A stretch of 28,101 nucleotides of DNA, from positions 32,344-60,444 of the forward strand of contig AVPN01000344.1 in the NCBI GenBank assembly GCA_000695325.1, in the 5' to 3' direction. This DNA is from Pleurobrachia bachei (Eukaryota > Ctenophora > Tentaculata > Cydippida > Pleurobrachiidae). Position numbers and translations under genes: made by a program. Under the pieces are notes generated by a model. That model saw nothing but the letters and a program-made list of their open reading frames with translations. It was not told where the DNA came from and did no database searches. This document shows positions 1 to 9,289 of the stretch, piece after piece (positions within the stretch are counted from its first letter, which is position 1; each line of letters opens with the position of its first letter).

Positions 1-69
<69 letters not shown>
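1..69. repeat. (CT)n microsatellite
   Basis: An uninterrupted dinucleotide CT run fills the left edge of the window, so its full length is unknown. It is the first of many CT/GA tracts in the left 15 kb. Confidence 0.97.
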
Positions 70-71
<2 letters not shown>

Positions 72-288
72 TTTGCCCATCATTATCTAATGGGGTAGTA
101 GCTGACACACACGCGGCATGTTGGAAATCGAGATTTGTCATATATACACGAAGATCTGTACATAATGTATTTGGCTGGGAAAGAAGTGAGACTATCAAGG
201 TGGGAACTGGGAGATAAATATATGATCGATTGATTGATATGTGGCTGTCAAGGTTGACAATGAGAGTGAGAATCGAGGAAGTAATTAG

Positions 289-304
289 CTCTCTCTATCT
301 TTTT

Positions 305-336
<32 letters not shown>

Positions 337-386
337 CCCCTCTCTCTCTCTCTCTTTCTCTCTCTCCCTCTCTTTCTCTCTCCCTC
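289..386. repeat. Imperfect (CT)n pyrimidine tract
   Basis: About 100 bases of nearly pure pyrimidine, mainly CT dinucleotides broken by short C and T runs. Short open frames read as Ser/Leu repeats here are a by-product of the repeat. Confidence 0.95.
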
Positions 387-530
387 GATCAACACGTGTC
401 AAGGTTGATCAAGCTGATACAATGATTGGGTGAGCTGTATATATTGTTGGGTTTCAAGATGTCTTTGTCACTTGAATGAGAATTGAGTGATGTAAGAGAT
501 TGTCCCACACACACATTGTACAAACTACAA

Positions 531-640
531 AAGATGAGAGAGGTAGAGCTGGAGAGAAAGAGAGATAGAGTAAGAGAGAGAAAGAGAGATAGAGAGAGAT
601 AGAGAAAGAAAGAGAGAGAGAGAGTGAGATAGAGAGAGAC
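531..640. repeat. Imperfect (GA)n polypurine tract
   Basis: GA-rich tract with occasional T. It is complementary in composition to the CT tract at 289-386, 150 bases upstream, so the two could pair as a long imperfect hairpin in single-stranded DNA or RNA. Confidence 0.93.
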
Positions 641-767
641 TACCCCACGTGCTCTTTGTCTTCTCGCTAAAGCTATTGTCATGTTGCCGCTAGGGGAACA
701 TTATTATGAAAGGTGTACCTGTGTGTGTGGAGAGGAAAAACTCTTGTTGTGGTGTGTGTAACATCTC

Positions 768-826
768 GAGAAAGAAAGAGAGAGGGAGAGGGAAAGAGAG
801 AAAGAGAGAGAGAGGTAGAGGGAGAG
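768..826. repeat. Imperfect (GA)n polypurine tract
   Basis: GA-rich block between unique sequences; no coding sense seen. Confidence 0.9.
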
Positions 827-1383
827 TCAGGCTGGGGCAAGACTCTCTCCTTTCACTGTCACAACTCCCAAACTCCCAAGATCTTAGAAAGGGTTCCAAG
901 CACCCTTTTTTCAGCTGTCACCCTGTCGAGTTACGTAGACTGGTTCTTTCACAATCTTCACATCTCTCTCCCTCTCTCCCTGCCTCTCTCTAAATAGCCA
1001 TGCCCTGTCTCGCTCTCTAAAGACCACCCTAGCTCATACGCTCTCAATCCTTGCCATTTATTGCACCACAGCTGTGTTACGTAACTCAGTAACGTCAGTA
1101 ATTCACTACTATTATACGCCATTAGCAGTAACCATTTCTCACCACCACCCTACTTTTCACTCCCCCAATATATAACACACCACTTACCCATCGATCACGC
1201 CTACCATTTCACACTTTATTTCATTGCGCCATCTGTTAACCATCACCATCATTCTCACAACAGATCATTCAACTGGTTCGAACCTTTCTCCTCCCAATTC
1301 TCCCACCCTCCCTAAAACTTACTAGTTACTGACCCCAACTTACTTTCTCTACAACTTAAATACTCACCCCAATCCCCCCACAG

Positions 1384-1611
1384 GTCGAGGTGAAACCCTA
1401 CGTCCTAGATGACCAGCTCTGTGACGAATGTAATGGGGAACACTGTGGAGGGAAGTTTGCTCCATTCTTCTGTGGCCACATCTCCTGTCTCCGGTATTTC
1501 TGTGAGCACTGCTGGAGTGTGGCCCACACCCAACCAGGACGGGAATATCACAAACCCCTTGTGAAGGAGGGAGCAGACCGATCTCGGTCTCTGAACTCGT
1601 TTAGATGGTAA
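1384..1611 (+). CDS. CPEB: CPEB2/3/4-type cytoplasmic polyadenylation element-binding protein, last coding exon
   Basis: The exon opens after AG at 1382-1383 and reads VEVKPYVLDDQLCDECNG, which matches the C-terminal zinc-binding domain of the CPEB2/3/4 subfamily almost word for word. It ends at TAA (1609-1611) after the family-typical tail SFRW. The CPEB ZZ-type zinc fold is complete: an early CxxC, a middle FFCGHISC block, YFCEHCW, then two histidines (VAHTQPG and REYHKP). CPEB proteins bind U-rich elements in mRNA 3' ends through two upstream RRMs and control poly(A) length and translation. The ZZ domain aids RNA and protein contacts. The RRMs and N-terminus lie upstream, outside the window. 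This class also drives activity-dependent translation in neurons of many animals. The identification is secure; which of the 2/3/4 paralogues it corresponds to cannot be said and may not apply in this lineage. Confidence 0.93.
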   Translation, partial: VEVKPYVLDDQLCDECNGEHCGGKFAPFFCGHISCLRYFCEHCWSVAHTQPGREYHKPLVKEGADRSRSLNSFRW

Positions 1612-2815
1612 AGTAGGTGTGCAGAGTGCCACCTATAACCCAGATATATGGGATGAATATAGCCCAAAATATCTCCCTCGTGTTACCGGCTCCTTTTAAG
1701 CCGGGTACCACCGCGTAGTGTGTGAGATATCTTCCCCCTTTTTTCAAGAGTGAGAGTTTTTTACATAATACCCACCCGATATATATAACCCTAGACGCCC
1801 CCAATTATATATATATACATATATTTACCGTCTGGCTCCCATATATACCCTGGAATATCCCCCGTATTTCCTACTCCTCTTTATCTAATAATCTTTTAAC
1901 TGTGCCGGTGTGTGATCAGCTTCACCCTGTTATCTGGACCCCTAGTCTCATGATGAGTGGCTGTGAGTAAGGCTCACGCCCACAATCATGGAAGCTAGTA
2001 GTTTGGATAGCGGGGGTGGTTGATTGAAACCGGCACTGATTTTAAAGTATCTTGTAGATTGGCTTGTTGTTGTATACCCGCACGTGTGCTCATCGGCGAT
2101 CTGAAGAAATGCTGTATATGTGCATAATGACAATATGGCGTTGAGAGAGTTACATATCGAGAAAGGTAGAATTTGGAACTTCAACTACATTCCCTCTGTA
2201 AATTTGAATTTTAAACAACTTTTTTACTACAGATTTTATTTAATATTATATACGGTTTTCGTTACCCTTTAGTTTAACGTTATATTTATTGAATTGTGAA
2301 ATTTTCCAAGGTTTACAAATGATAATTATGACCAACCAAGATATAAAGTATAGAGAGCGGAGAAATATAAACAGAGAGTAAAACCATTTTTCGGGTCCTT
2401 GTGTCTGTATAATAAATCTAAAAGCACTATTTATATTAAATCAATTTGCATGTTCACAATATTCACACACGCACCTTAACATAGAGAGAGCAACTTATAT
2501 CTATATTATTATCTATTATATTGTTTACAACCTTTACAATATATATATACACAGATATAGTTATTCTATTTGATTTTGTACTCTACTCTCTTATACATTA
2601 TTATTTTCGTCTGCCCTTCTATACATACATGTGTTTTGGTGTGCACCCCAATGTTATACACAGTTAATGTGATGGATACCCAAATATGGAACTGTCTGTG
2701 CCCATATTTGGTAGTCCGTGTCACTATTGTATGTCTAACTGTGGTTCAAAGGTAGCCCACTATTTTTCATGAGAAATGTTGAAGCCCTGTTTTGTAACGT
2801 TTTTAAGCAAAAAAC
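1612..2815 (+). other. CPEB 3' UTR (first copy)
   Basis: AT-rich sequence after the CPEB stop with no coding sense. A canonical poly(A) signal AATAAA lies at 2411-2416. TTTTATT (about 2234-2240) and other U-rich stretches resemble cytoplasmic polyadenylation elements, the target of CPEB proteins, so autoregulation is possible; the spacing to AATAAA (about 170 bases) is longer than usual. The stretch is the first unit of a tandem duplication. Confidence 0.6.
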
Positions 2816-2926
2816 TGTGAGCACTGCTGGAGTGTGGCCCACACCCAACCAGGACGGGAATATCACAAACCCCTTGTGAAGGAGGGAGCAGACCGATCTC
2901 GGTCTCTGAACTCGTTTAGATGGTAA
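2816..2926 (+). pseudogene. Partial second copy of the CPEB last exon
   Basis: This repeats 1501-1611 exactly, from EHCW to the stop codon. It lacks the first half of the ZZ domain and has no splice acceptor, because 3' UTR sequence of unit 1 abuts it directly. It cannot serve as an independent exon as it stands; a transcript running on from unit 1 would carry it as 3' UTR. Confidence 0.9.
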
Positions 2927-4130
2927 AGTAGGTGTGCAGAGTGCCACCTATAACCCAGATATATGGGATGAATATAGCCCAAAATATCTCCCTCGTGTTA
3001 CCGGCTCCTTTTAAGCCGGGTACCACCGCGTAGTGTGTGAGATATCTTCCCCCTTTTTTCAAGAGTGAGAGTTTTTTACATAATACCCACCCGATATATA
3101 TAACCCTAGACGCCCCCAATTATATATATATACATATATTTACCGTCTGGCTCCCATATATACCCTGGAATATCCCCCGTATTTCCTACTCCTCTTTATC
3201 TAATAATCTTTTAACTGTGCCGGTGTGTGATCAGCTTCACCCTGTTATCTGGACCCCTAGTCTCATGATGAGTGGCTGTGAGTAAGGCTCACGCCCACAA
3301 TCATGGAAGCTAGTAGTTTGGATAGCGGGGGTGGTTGATTGAAACCGGCACTGATTTTAAAGTATCTTGTAGATTGGCTTGTTGTTGTATACCCGCACGT
3401 GTGTTCATCAGCAATCTGACGAAATGCTGATATATACACGTATTACTGTTATACCGCAACTCTCTCAATGTATAGCTCTTTGGTAGAATTTGGAACTTCA
3501 ACTACATTCCCTCTGTAAATTTGAATTTTAAACAACTTTTTTACTACAGATTTTATTTAATATTATATACGGTTTTCGTTACCCTTTAGTTTAACGTTAT
3601 ATTTATTGAATTGTGAAATTTTCCAAGGTTTACAAATGATAATTATGACCAACCAAGATATAAAGAATAGAGAGCGGAGAAATATAAACAGAGAGTAAAA
3701 CCATTTTTCGGGTCCTTGTGTCTGTATAATAGATCTAAAAGCACTATTATATAATTTAGTTAAACGTACAAGTGTTATAAGTGTGTGCGTGGAATTGTAA
3801 GAGAGAGCAACTTATCTATATATTATTATCTATTATATTGTTTACAACCTTTACAATATATATATACACAGATATAGTTATTCTATTTGATTTTGTACTT
3901 TACTCTCTTATACATTATTATTTTCGTCTGCCCTTCTATACATACATGTGTTTTGGTGTGCACCCCAATGTTATACACAGTTAATGTGATGGATACCCAA
4001 ATATGGAACTGTCTGTGCCCATATTTGGTAGTCCGTGTCACTATTGTATGTCTAACTGTGGTTCAAAGGTAGCCCACTATTTTTCATGAGAAATGTTGAA
4101 CCCCTGTTTTGTAACGTTTTTAAGCAAAAA

Positions 4131-4480
4131 AAGTAATGTAGAAACTAGAAAATATATGCTGGTGATAGAGAGATATAACTCGTTTCCTACTTTTACAGTT
4201 GTTGAAGAAGTGTGTAGGTTAAAAAGTGATTTTTGTATCCCCCGTTCATCAACAGATTTTCTGCTATACCATAATCATGTATATTATATCGGTTGTTCGC
4301 CCATATAGATTCATAAGTGTGTGTCAGGCTTGTGGAGATCCTCTCTCTCCCCACTCTATCTATGTCTATCTTCCCTCCTTCTATCTCTCCTCCCTTGTGG
4401 TGATCAGTGTCAAAGTGTAGCTCAGTGCGACGTAGAGCTGCATAGTGCGACATGCAATCTGCTCACTTATCTGTCAGCTC
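4131..4480. other. Intergenic, no gene seen
   Basis: After the duplicated unit ends in an A run, the sequence is unique and AT-rich. Short frames are open but show no conserved motif or codon pattern. Confidence 0.5.
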
Positions 4481-4746
4481 ATTGGTCAATCGGGGTCACG
4501 TGATCGCAGGTCATTGCACTGATTGGCTCGGTGTGGGTCCCCCTCCTAGGCATCTGCGAGAGAGCACACACCTTGTTATGAGCCTCACAGAGCGCTCCCT
4601 CCCTGCGATACTCTTTTGGAGAGGGAGAGAGACAGAGAAATAAAGAGAGAGAAATATACTCTATTATAGAGGGAGAGGTAGGGAAAGAGAGAAAGATAGG
4701 GATAGAGAGAGAGAGCCCCCCGGAAGGTCTAAATCTTATCACGTGA
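4481..4746. promoter_or_regulatory. E-box/CCAAT cluster, promoter-like
   Basis: Reverse CCAAT boxes (ATTGG) at 4481-4485 and 4522-4526 flank a palindromic TCACGTGA at 4496-4503. A second TCACGTGA is at 4739-4746, past a GA-rich tract. NF-Y binds CCAAT and bHLH-ZIP factors (USF, TFE/MITF, Myc) bind CACGTG; close pairing is typical of housekeeping promoters. No gene start could be assigned to either side, so promoter activity is inferred. Confidence 0.45.
4617..4712. repeat. GA-rich polypurine tract
   Basis: Imperfect GA repeats with short T interruptions, lying between the two E-boxes of the promoter-like cluster. Confidence 0.9.
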
Positions 4747-5619
4747 TACCCTCCCCCTTAAAACGGTACCATCATCTCAGTGCACCATGTTTAGATCGAG
4801 AGTGAGAGAGAGAACCTGAGCCCCGCACACACATGAATCTGGGCAGCACTTCCCCCACACCGCTTATAACACCGCCAAACTATATATCTTAACACTCTCT
4901 TTTATATATGTCAAGATCTTAATATAAATATTATTTAGAGACATCTTCCACTACCACACGCAAGAGAAAACACATGCCACCTATTATATTCAGGTCTCAT
5001 ATCAACTTTTTTCTGTACGCGCTGACTAAGTATTAATTCTTACAAACCATAATATTTTATAGTATTTTTACTTAACTGAATTAAATTGTGCTATTTGATA
5101 TAAGAGTACGTTTTTCAAGAATTTTCGGGGCTGAAAGTGAGAGAGAGAGAGGGAAACAGCAAAGTGATGATTAGGAAGGACAATCCCTACCGCTCACCTA
5201 AGTTTTTTGATAATCATATCCTACCTTTGCATGTTTGCTATGAGTTGAAAATTAACGGGAACGATAGAGAGAGAGAATAGTATATATATAACTTATCAAT
5301 ACTATACGGGTTGAGTGTTCTTTTATATATTATATTCTATACCGTTATATATAATACTGTGCTATGGTACATGTTCATACAAAGAGAAAAAAGAGAAGTA
5401 TAAAGACGGAGAGTGATCAATGAAGATTGTCTATACACGATCGTGTATACACTCGAGTATACATATACCAAGTATACATTATATACAGTGTGTGTGAGTG
5501 TGCTATACGAGTTGTATGTGTATGTATGTTTCCCGAGTATTTTTTGTACAACAAAGATATGTGGTAGGGTTTTAGACAAGTGATATTTTCTACTCAACAA
5601 TGAAGCTGCTCCGAAACCC
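4747..5619. other. Intergenic, no gene seen
   Basis: AT-rich sequence without recognisable coding exons. It includes an 18-base perfect palindrome at 5432-5449 (TATACACGA followed by its reverse complement). Confidence 0.5.
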
Positions 5620-5723
5620 CGCACACACCGCGGTTCTCAGAAGAACCGAACGTGGTTACCATGGTAACCATGACTCACCAACGCAGTTACCCTGGTAAAA
5701 CTGAGAACTTGCGTGTGTGTGCG
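5620..5723. promoter_or_regulatory. Inverted-repeat element carrying a perfect RFX X-box
   Basis: An 18-base perfect palindrome at 5652-5669 contains GTTACCATGGTAAC (5654-5667), the symmetric form of the RFX X-box. A second X-box-like site, GTTACCCTGGTAAA, follows at 5684-5697. The pair sits inside imperfect inverted arms: CGCACACACC...GTTCTCAG on the left (to 5640) and CTGAGAAC...GTGTGTGTGCG on the right (from 5701). A small hairpin, CGGTTCT-CAG-AGAACCG (5631-5647), overlaps the left arm. RFX factors control ciliary genes in animals. The element could instead be a tiny terminal-inverted-repeat mobile element that carries the site. No adjacent gene was recognised. Confidence 0.55.
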
Positions 5724-6811
5724 ATGGAGTATTTTTTACACAACCCTGTAGATATTTCTTTACTCAATATATAAATATATATAATATAACCGTACGTGGC
5801 ACAAGGCACAACATGGGTCTAACAGCAGATCAAGGACGTCTCAAGTGTCTACAGGTTTGCCCAGGACCATGTGTAAATTGTGCAGTGTTAAAGCGAGAGA
5901 GAAGTGAGATTTGTACTACATTTTACATCAATATTTTCTATGTGATTGGATATTTTAAATGTAGTGTGATTTGCCGAATTTTGAAGAAATTGCTAAAACG
6001 TGCTATTTATCTACTGCATAATAATCAAGTGTGTGTACTTGTACACATGTATTTTACTACACATGGTTTGTACATTGCACACTCCCATATATTACTCTTT
6101 TATAGGCAATAAGGTCAGCTTTTCTAGTGTTGTACAGTCGAGTCATTATGTACGATTTGTGTGTGGAGATGTGTGTCCGGGTATGCAAGTGTGTGCATCT
6201 TCTGATCAGTCTGACTTCCTCCCCTCTCTTTCTGAAGAATTCTAATTGGCGGAGGAAGTACGGAATGAAGATCCATACTATGCTGCCCCCACAAAACCAT
6301 ACACAAATCAGAGAAGGATGAGAGAGAGAATTATATATAGAAAAAAATATTCGCTACTATTTGTGAGACTATTTGTGAACTATTTTCGAGAAAGAGAGGC
6401 GAAACACGTTTTATGTATGAACTATCTATCAGTGTGTGTACGTCTATGTTACACCAAATATACCCCCATCCTTCAGAAACCGATTCTATAAAAGTTTTGA
6501 TTCCCCTCAAGTTTAAGCCCCCTTCCCTCATATTTTCGATAAATATCTCCCTTGATTTGCACCAGAAGCCACCGATTACAATTTCTTTTATTGTGAGTGT
6601 GTACTGTGTGTGCGATACTAAAATGATAAAATATTCCCTGTCAAAAACTTTTAGGTTCGTCGTCCTATGCTGTGATATGTGATCTCTCTCTAGAAACGTT
6701 GCTGTAGTTAGAAACTTGCTATTAAAGTTTGGAAGATCTGTGTTTCACTTTATATATCTGGGGACTGGGGAGTGTTTCCGGGACTTTCATTATACGGCGG
6801 TCGCAGAGAAA
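5724..6811. other. Intergenic, no gene seen
   Basis: Open frames of up to 131 codons occur (for example 5717-6112) but they show no family motif and no splice-supported continuation. Composition is like the surrounding noncoding DNA. Confidence 0.45.
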
Positions 6812-6897
6812 GGGGAGGTGGGGAGAGAGATAGATAGAGAGGGAACTGGAGAGTAAGAGAAAGGGAGAGGTAGAGAGAGAGAGAGGTGGAGAGATAG
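6812..6897. repeat. GA-rich polypurine tract
   Basis: Mixed GA and GGA repeats with few T, on the plus strand. A CT run follows about 115 bases later (7011-7040). Confidence 0.9.
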
Positions 6898-7006
6898 ATC
6901 ATAATGAAGAACGCTGCTGATGCAGTACACAATGCACACATCACAAGATGGTCGCAACACGATGTGCAGTGCGTGTACATCTTATTAATTACTTCCCTCT
7001 CTGTAT

Positions 7007-7010
<4 letters not shown>

Positions 7011-7042
<32 letters not shown>

Positions 7043-7075
7043 TGCTGCTTCTCTCCCTGCTAGAAGCAGCAGCAG
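7011..7075. repeat. (CT)n run joined to a GCT/AGC hairpin
   Basis: A 30-base CT run ends in a CTG/CAG stem: CTGCTGCTGCTTCT (7039-7052) and its exact reverse complement (7062-7075) around a 9-base loop. A 14-bp stem of this kind is a likely extruding or slipping structure. Confidence 0.85.
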
Positions 7076-8060
7076 CAGTACTTCTCCCATGGGAATACAG
7101 CGCACACACATACTATCACCACCATACCGACAACACGAGAAAAGGGAATTGCCGTGAGTTGTTAAAACTATATCTCCTGTTGTAACAATGGTTGAAAGTT
7201 GAGTTGTAAGGGTAACCTCGCTTCAAAGGGGGGGGGGAAGAGGGGAGATGAAGATGTGATGAAGTGATCCCTACTAGGGTGGTCCTGTCTCGAGAGATGT
7301 GTCATGAACTGAGGGGTGAGAAAAGAGGGGTGCCCGACTTATATCAACGAGAGATCATCCTTTCTTTCATCTTCATTACCTTCTCTCTCCCTTCACTCCA
7401 TCGTTTAGTCCAAGTTGGGAAGATAGACTGAGTGGCTCAATACGTCTGATGAGACTGAGAGAGAGAATATATATATGAAATATGGTGCAAGATGCTGCTT
7501 ATAGCCTCTCTCTCTGCTATGCAAGAGGGAGAGAGATCTCTAGAGAGAGAGAGAGAGGGAGGGACTCCCTCTGAGGAAGAGAGATAGGAAGATAGGAGTT
7601 GTTGGAGGAGGATCTCAGTCGCTTAGAGGACGATTATTGTTTGGGTAAATTCATGATCCGAGTGCATACTTTAACTGCAGTCTAATATACTGTATGGTAT
7701 GCCTAGTTAGTAGACCATAATAATAAGGAACGAACAAACAAACAGACCACTAGGTTAGATGCTCATGTCCGGCATTCTAAATTCCCATGGTCAGAACGGT
7801 GCAATGAGAGTGGTTAGACGTCATACAGAGCTGAGGTACCCCGAGTTAGTTAAATAGTCCATAGTAGCCATCTTAGAGTTCTATAACTATTTGCGACGCA
7901 GTGAGAGGAGAGGCTGAGAGACAGAGATAGAGGGGGAGAGAGAGAAGGCTCGACAGGTGTCATAGATGTGGTTGTCGCTGCCAGGTGACAAAGATGAGAG
8001 AAGCTTAGAGATTGTTCGAGGGTGGTCACTTTAATATTAGGGAGGGGGGGGGGAGAACTT
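7076..8060. other. Intergenic, no gene seen
   Basis: Mixed sequence with polypurine patches (about 7519-7566 and 7904-7947) and two G runs (7229-7238 and 8045-8053). No conserved coding sequence on either strand. Confidence 0.45.
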
Positions 8061-8062
8061 GT

Positions 8063-8137
8063 CACGTCAAATAGCAACGCAAAGCTGACGTGAAATGATT
8101 TTTACGTCAGTGTGGATGTTTGACGTAAAAAGTTGCT
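8063..8137. promoter_or_regulatory. CRE-half-site array in nested inverted repeats
   Basis: Four TGACG half sites occur in 65 bases: CACGTCA at 8063-8069, TGACGTG at 8086-8092, TACGTCA at 8103-8109 and TGACGTA at 8121-8127. The last two lie in an exact 11-base inverted repeat (8099-8109 and 8121-8131, loop 11). Outside it AGCAAC (8073-8078) is mirrored by GTTGCT (8132-8137). The half sites suit ATF/CREB-type bZIP factors, but the nested symmetry would also suit a small foldback element. Confidence 0.45.
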
Positions 8138-8191
8138 CTCTTCCTGTCTGGTGCAGCGACCCCATCTGAGCGCACTGTCGAATCAGATTTG

Positions 8192-8208
8192 GTATGGCGC
8201 CGCCATAC
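8192..8208. promoter_or_regulatory. Palindromic YY1-like site
   Basis: GTATGGCG, one C, then CGCCATAC form a perfect 17-base palindrome around a single centre base. Each half carries the ATGGCG core of YY1 initiator-type sites. It lies 55 bases after the CRE-like array. Confidence 0.35.
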
Positions 8209-8653
8209 ATCTCTCTTCCATTGAAGTTGGAACTATAAGTTGTGAAATAGGTCCCCTTGCATAGAAAGAAAGGTACCTACGTATAGTTCTTAATCTTCTG
8301 TAATCTTTCCTTGGATTTCAGTGCAATTGGAAGGTTTGCCTCATTATGGAAAATTAGCTATTGATCGACATACCTCCCCAGCCTATAGGATAAGCATTTC
8401 CCTGCCTCTAAACTGGGCACATTAGGAAGGTTACGAAGTTTTTCCCACAGCTTTACCACTGTAAAGTCCCCACAAGGCTCATCGCAATTTGCCGAGAGCG
8501 CTCTCTTCAACGCAGGACAGATATATTATCCCTCCACGGCTCGTTGCCAGCGGATGTAGGAGTGGTAGGGAAAGTGCCCTCTGAGTCCTCCTCTCCTCAC
8601 TTCCTATCTCTCTCTCTCTCGGCGCGCTCTCCCCCGTGCCGCTATCTGTACTA

Positions 8654-9289
8654 TCACGTGACCAGCACTACGAACCAATGAAAGCTCGGGAAATATGTCA
8701 CGTGACTTCCTCCCTCCTCAGCACAACAAAGCTGCCTCGGTCACGTGATGTTAACTGTCCAATCACAGAGCGGAGGATAATAGTTCCCGAGCACGGCTCG
8801 CACGACTAATAGCGGTCGTATGATACAGTCTGACTTCCGGTTGCATCTACAGAGAGAAAAGTAGAGTTAGATAGAGAGGAGAGAGGGAGGGAAGGGAGAG
8901 AGATATGGAGGGAGTGGAAGAGAGAGGGAGAGATAGAGAGATCATCACTCTCCCTTTCCCTCTCCTCATACAAAGTCACGAAGTAGTTGAGAGAGGATGT
9001 ACACACAAACGCACAGACACACTTATTTGAGAGGGCACCACTATTGAAGGAGCTCCTGCTCATAATCACTCTGTCTCCTTCTCCCCATAACCAGCAGGTG
9101 GAGCTTATGCGTGTCTCCCTGGAGAGAAAGGAGGGGGAGGGGACTAGAGAGAGAGAGAGGGGAGGGAGAGAGAGAGCGAGAGAAAGAGAGAGAACGACAT
9201 AGGGGGTGCTGTAGCTGTTAATTACTTATGCTCCCACCACCGAACCAATCACGTGACCACTCTCGGGCCAATGAGCGGCTCCGCACGTG
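8654..9289. promoter_or_regulatory. Promoter-like cluster of E-boxes, CCAAT boxes and an ETS site
   Basis: E-boxes: TCACGTGA 8654-8661, GTCACGTGAC 8697-8706 (the exact CLEAR/TFEB-type palindrome), TCACGTGA 8741-8748 and 9249-9256, CACGTG 9284-9289. CCAAT: 8675-8679, 8759-8763, 9245-9249, 9268-9272. ACTTCCGG, an ETS/GABP core, is at 8833-8840. Mixtures of NF-Y, bHLH-ZIP and ETS sites mark constitutive promoters. GA tracts (about 8862-8942 and 9130-9193) interrupt the cluster. No coding exon could be tied to it; a noncoding transcript, or a first exon whose gene continues into the assembly gap, are both possible. Confidence 0.5.

Larger units (their letters stand above)
70..1383 (+). other. Probable CPEB intron sequence, simple-repeat rich
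   Basis: No conserved coding sequence is visible. The stretch holds a pyrimidine tract (about 289-386) and two polypurine tracts (about 531-640 and 768-826). The last 350 bases are rich in C, A and T and end in a clean 3' splice site with AG at 1382-1383. Because the next exon starts in mid-domain of a CPEB protein, this DNA is inferred to be the intron before it; the preceding exon lies outside the window or was not recognised. Confidence 0.6.
1501..4130. repeat. Tandem duplication of CPEB exon end plus 3' UTR (unit about 1.315 kb)
   Basis: Unit 1 runs from about 1501 to 2815, unit 2 from 2816 to about 4130. The first 600 bases of the units are identical, including 111 bases of coding exon. 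Elsewhere I count only scattered single changes and small indels, apart from two blocks (2115-2164 against 3432-3481, and 2432-2482 against 3749-3799) that are same-direction complements of each other. Unit 2 joins directly onto the end of unit 1 with no spacer. Either a recent duplication or two alleles wrongly placed in series. Confidence 0.95.

Noticed and set aside
230-682. Ser/Leu-rich frames on both strands
   Set aside because: They are translations of CT/GA microsatellites.
2115-3481. Ordinary inversion as the cause of the divergent block
   Set aside because: The reverse complement of one version does not match the other; only the unreversed complement does, over the full block.
5432-5449. 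18-base palindrome TATACACGA/TCGTGTATA as an origin or operator
   Set aside because: It lies in AT-rich noncoding DNA with other TATAC words; nothing else supports a function.
8063-8137. Calling the CRE-like inverted repeat a definite MITE
   Set aside because: No target duplication or second copy is visible in the window, so it is left as a possible regulatory or foldback sequence.
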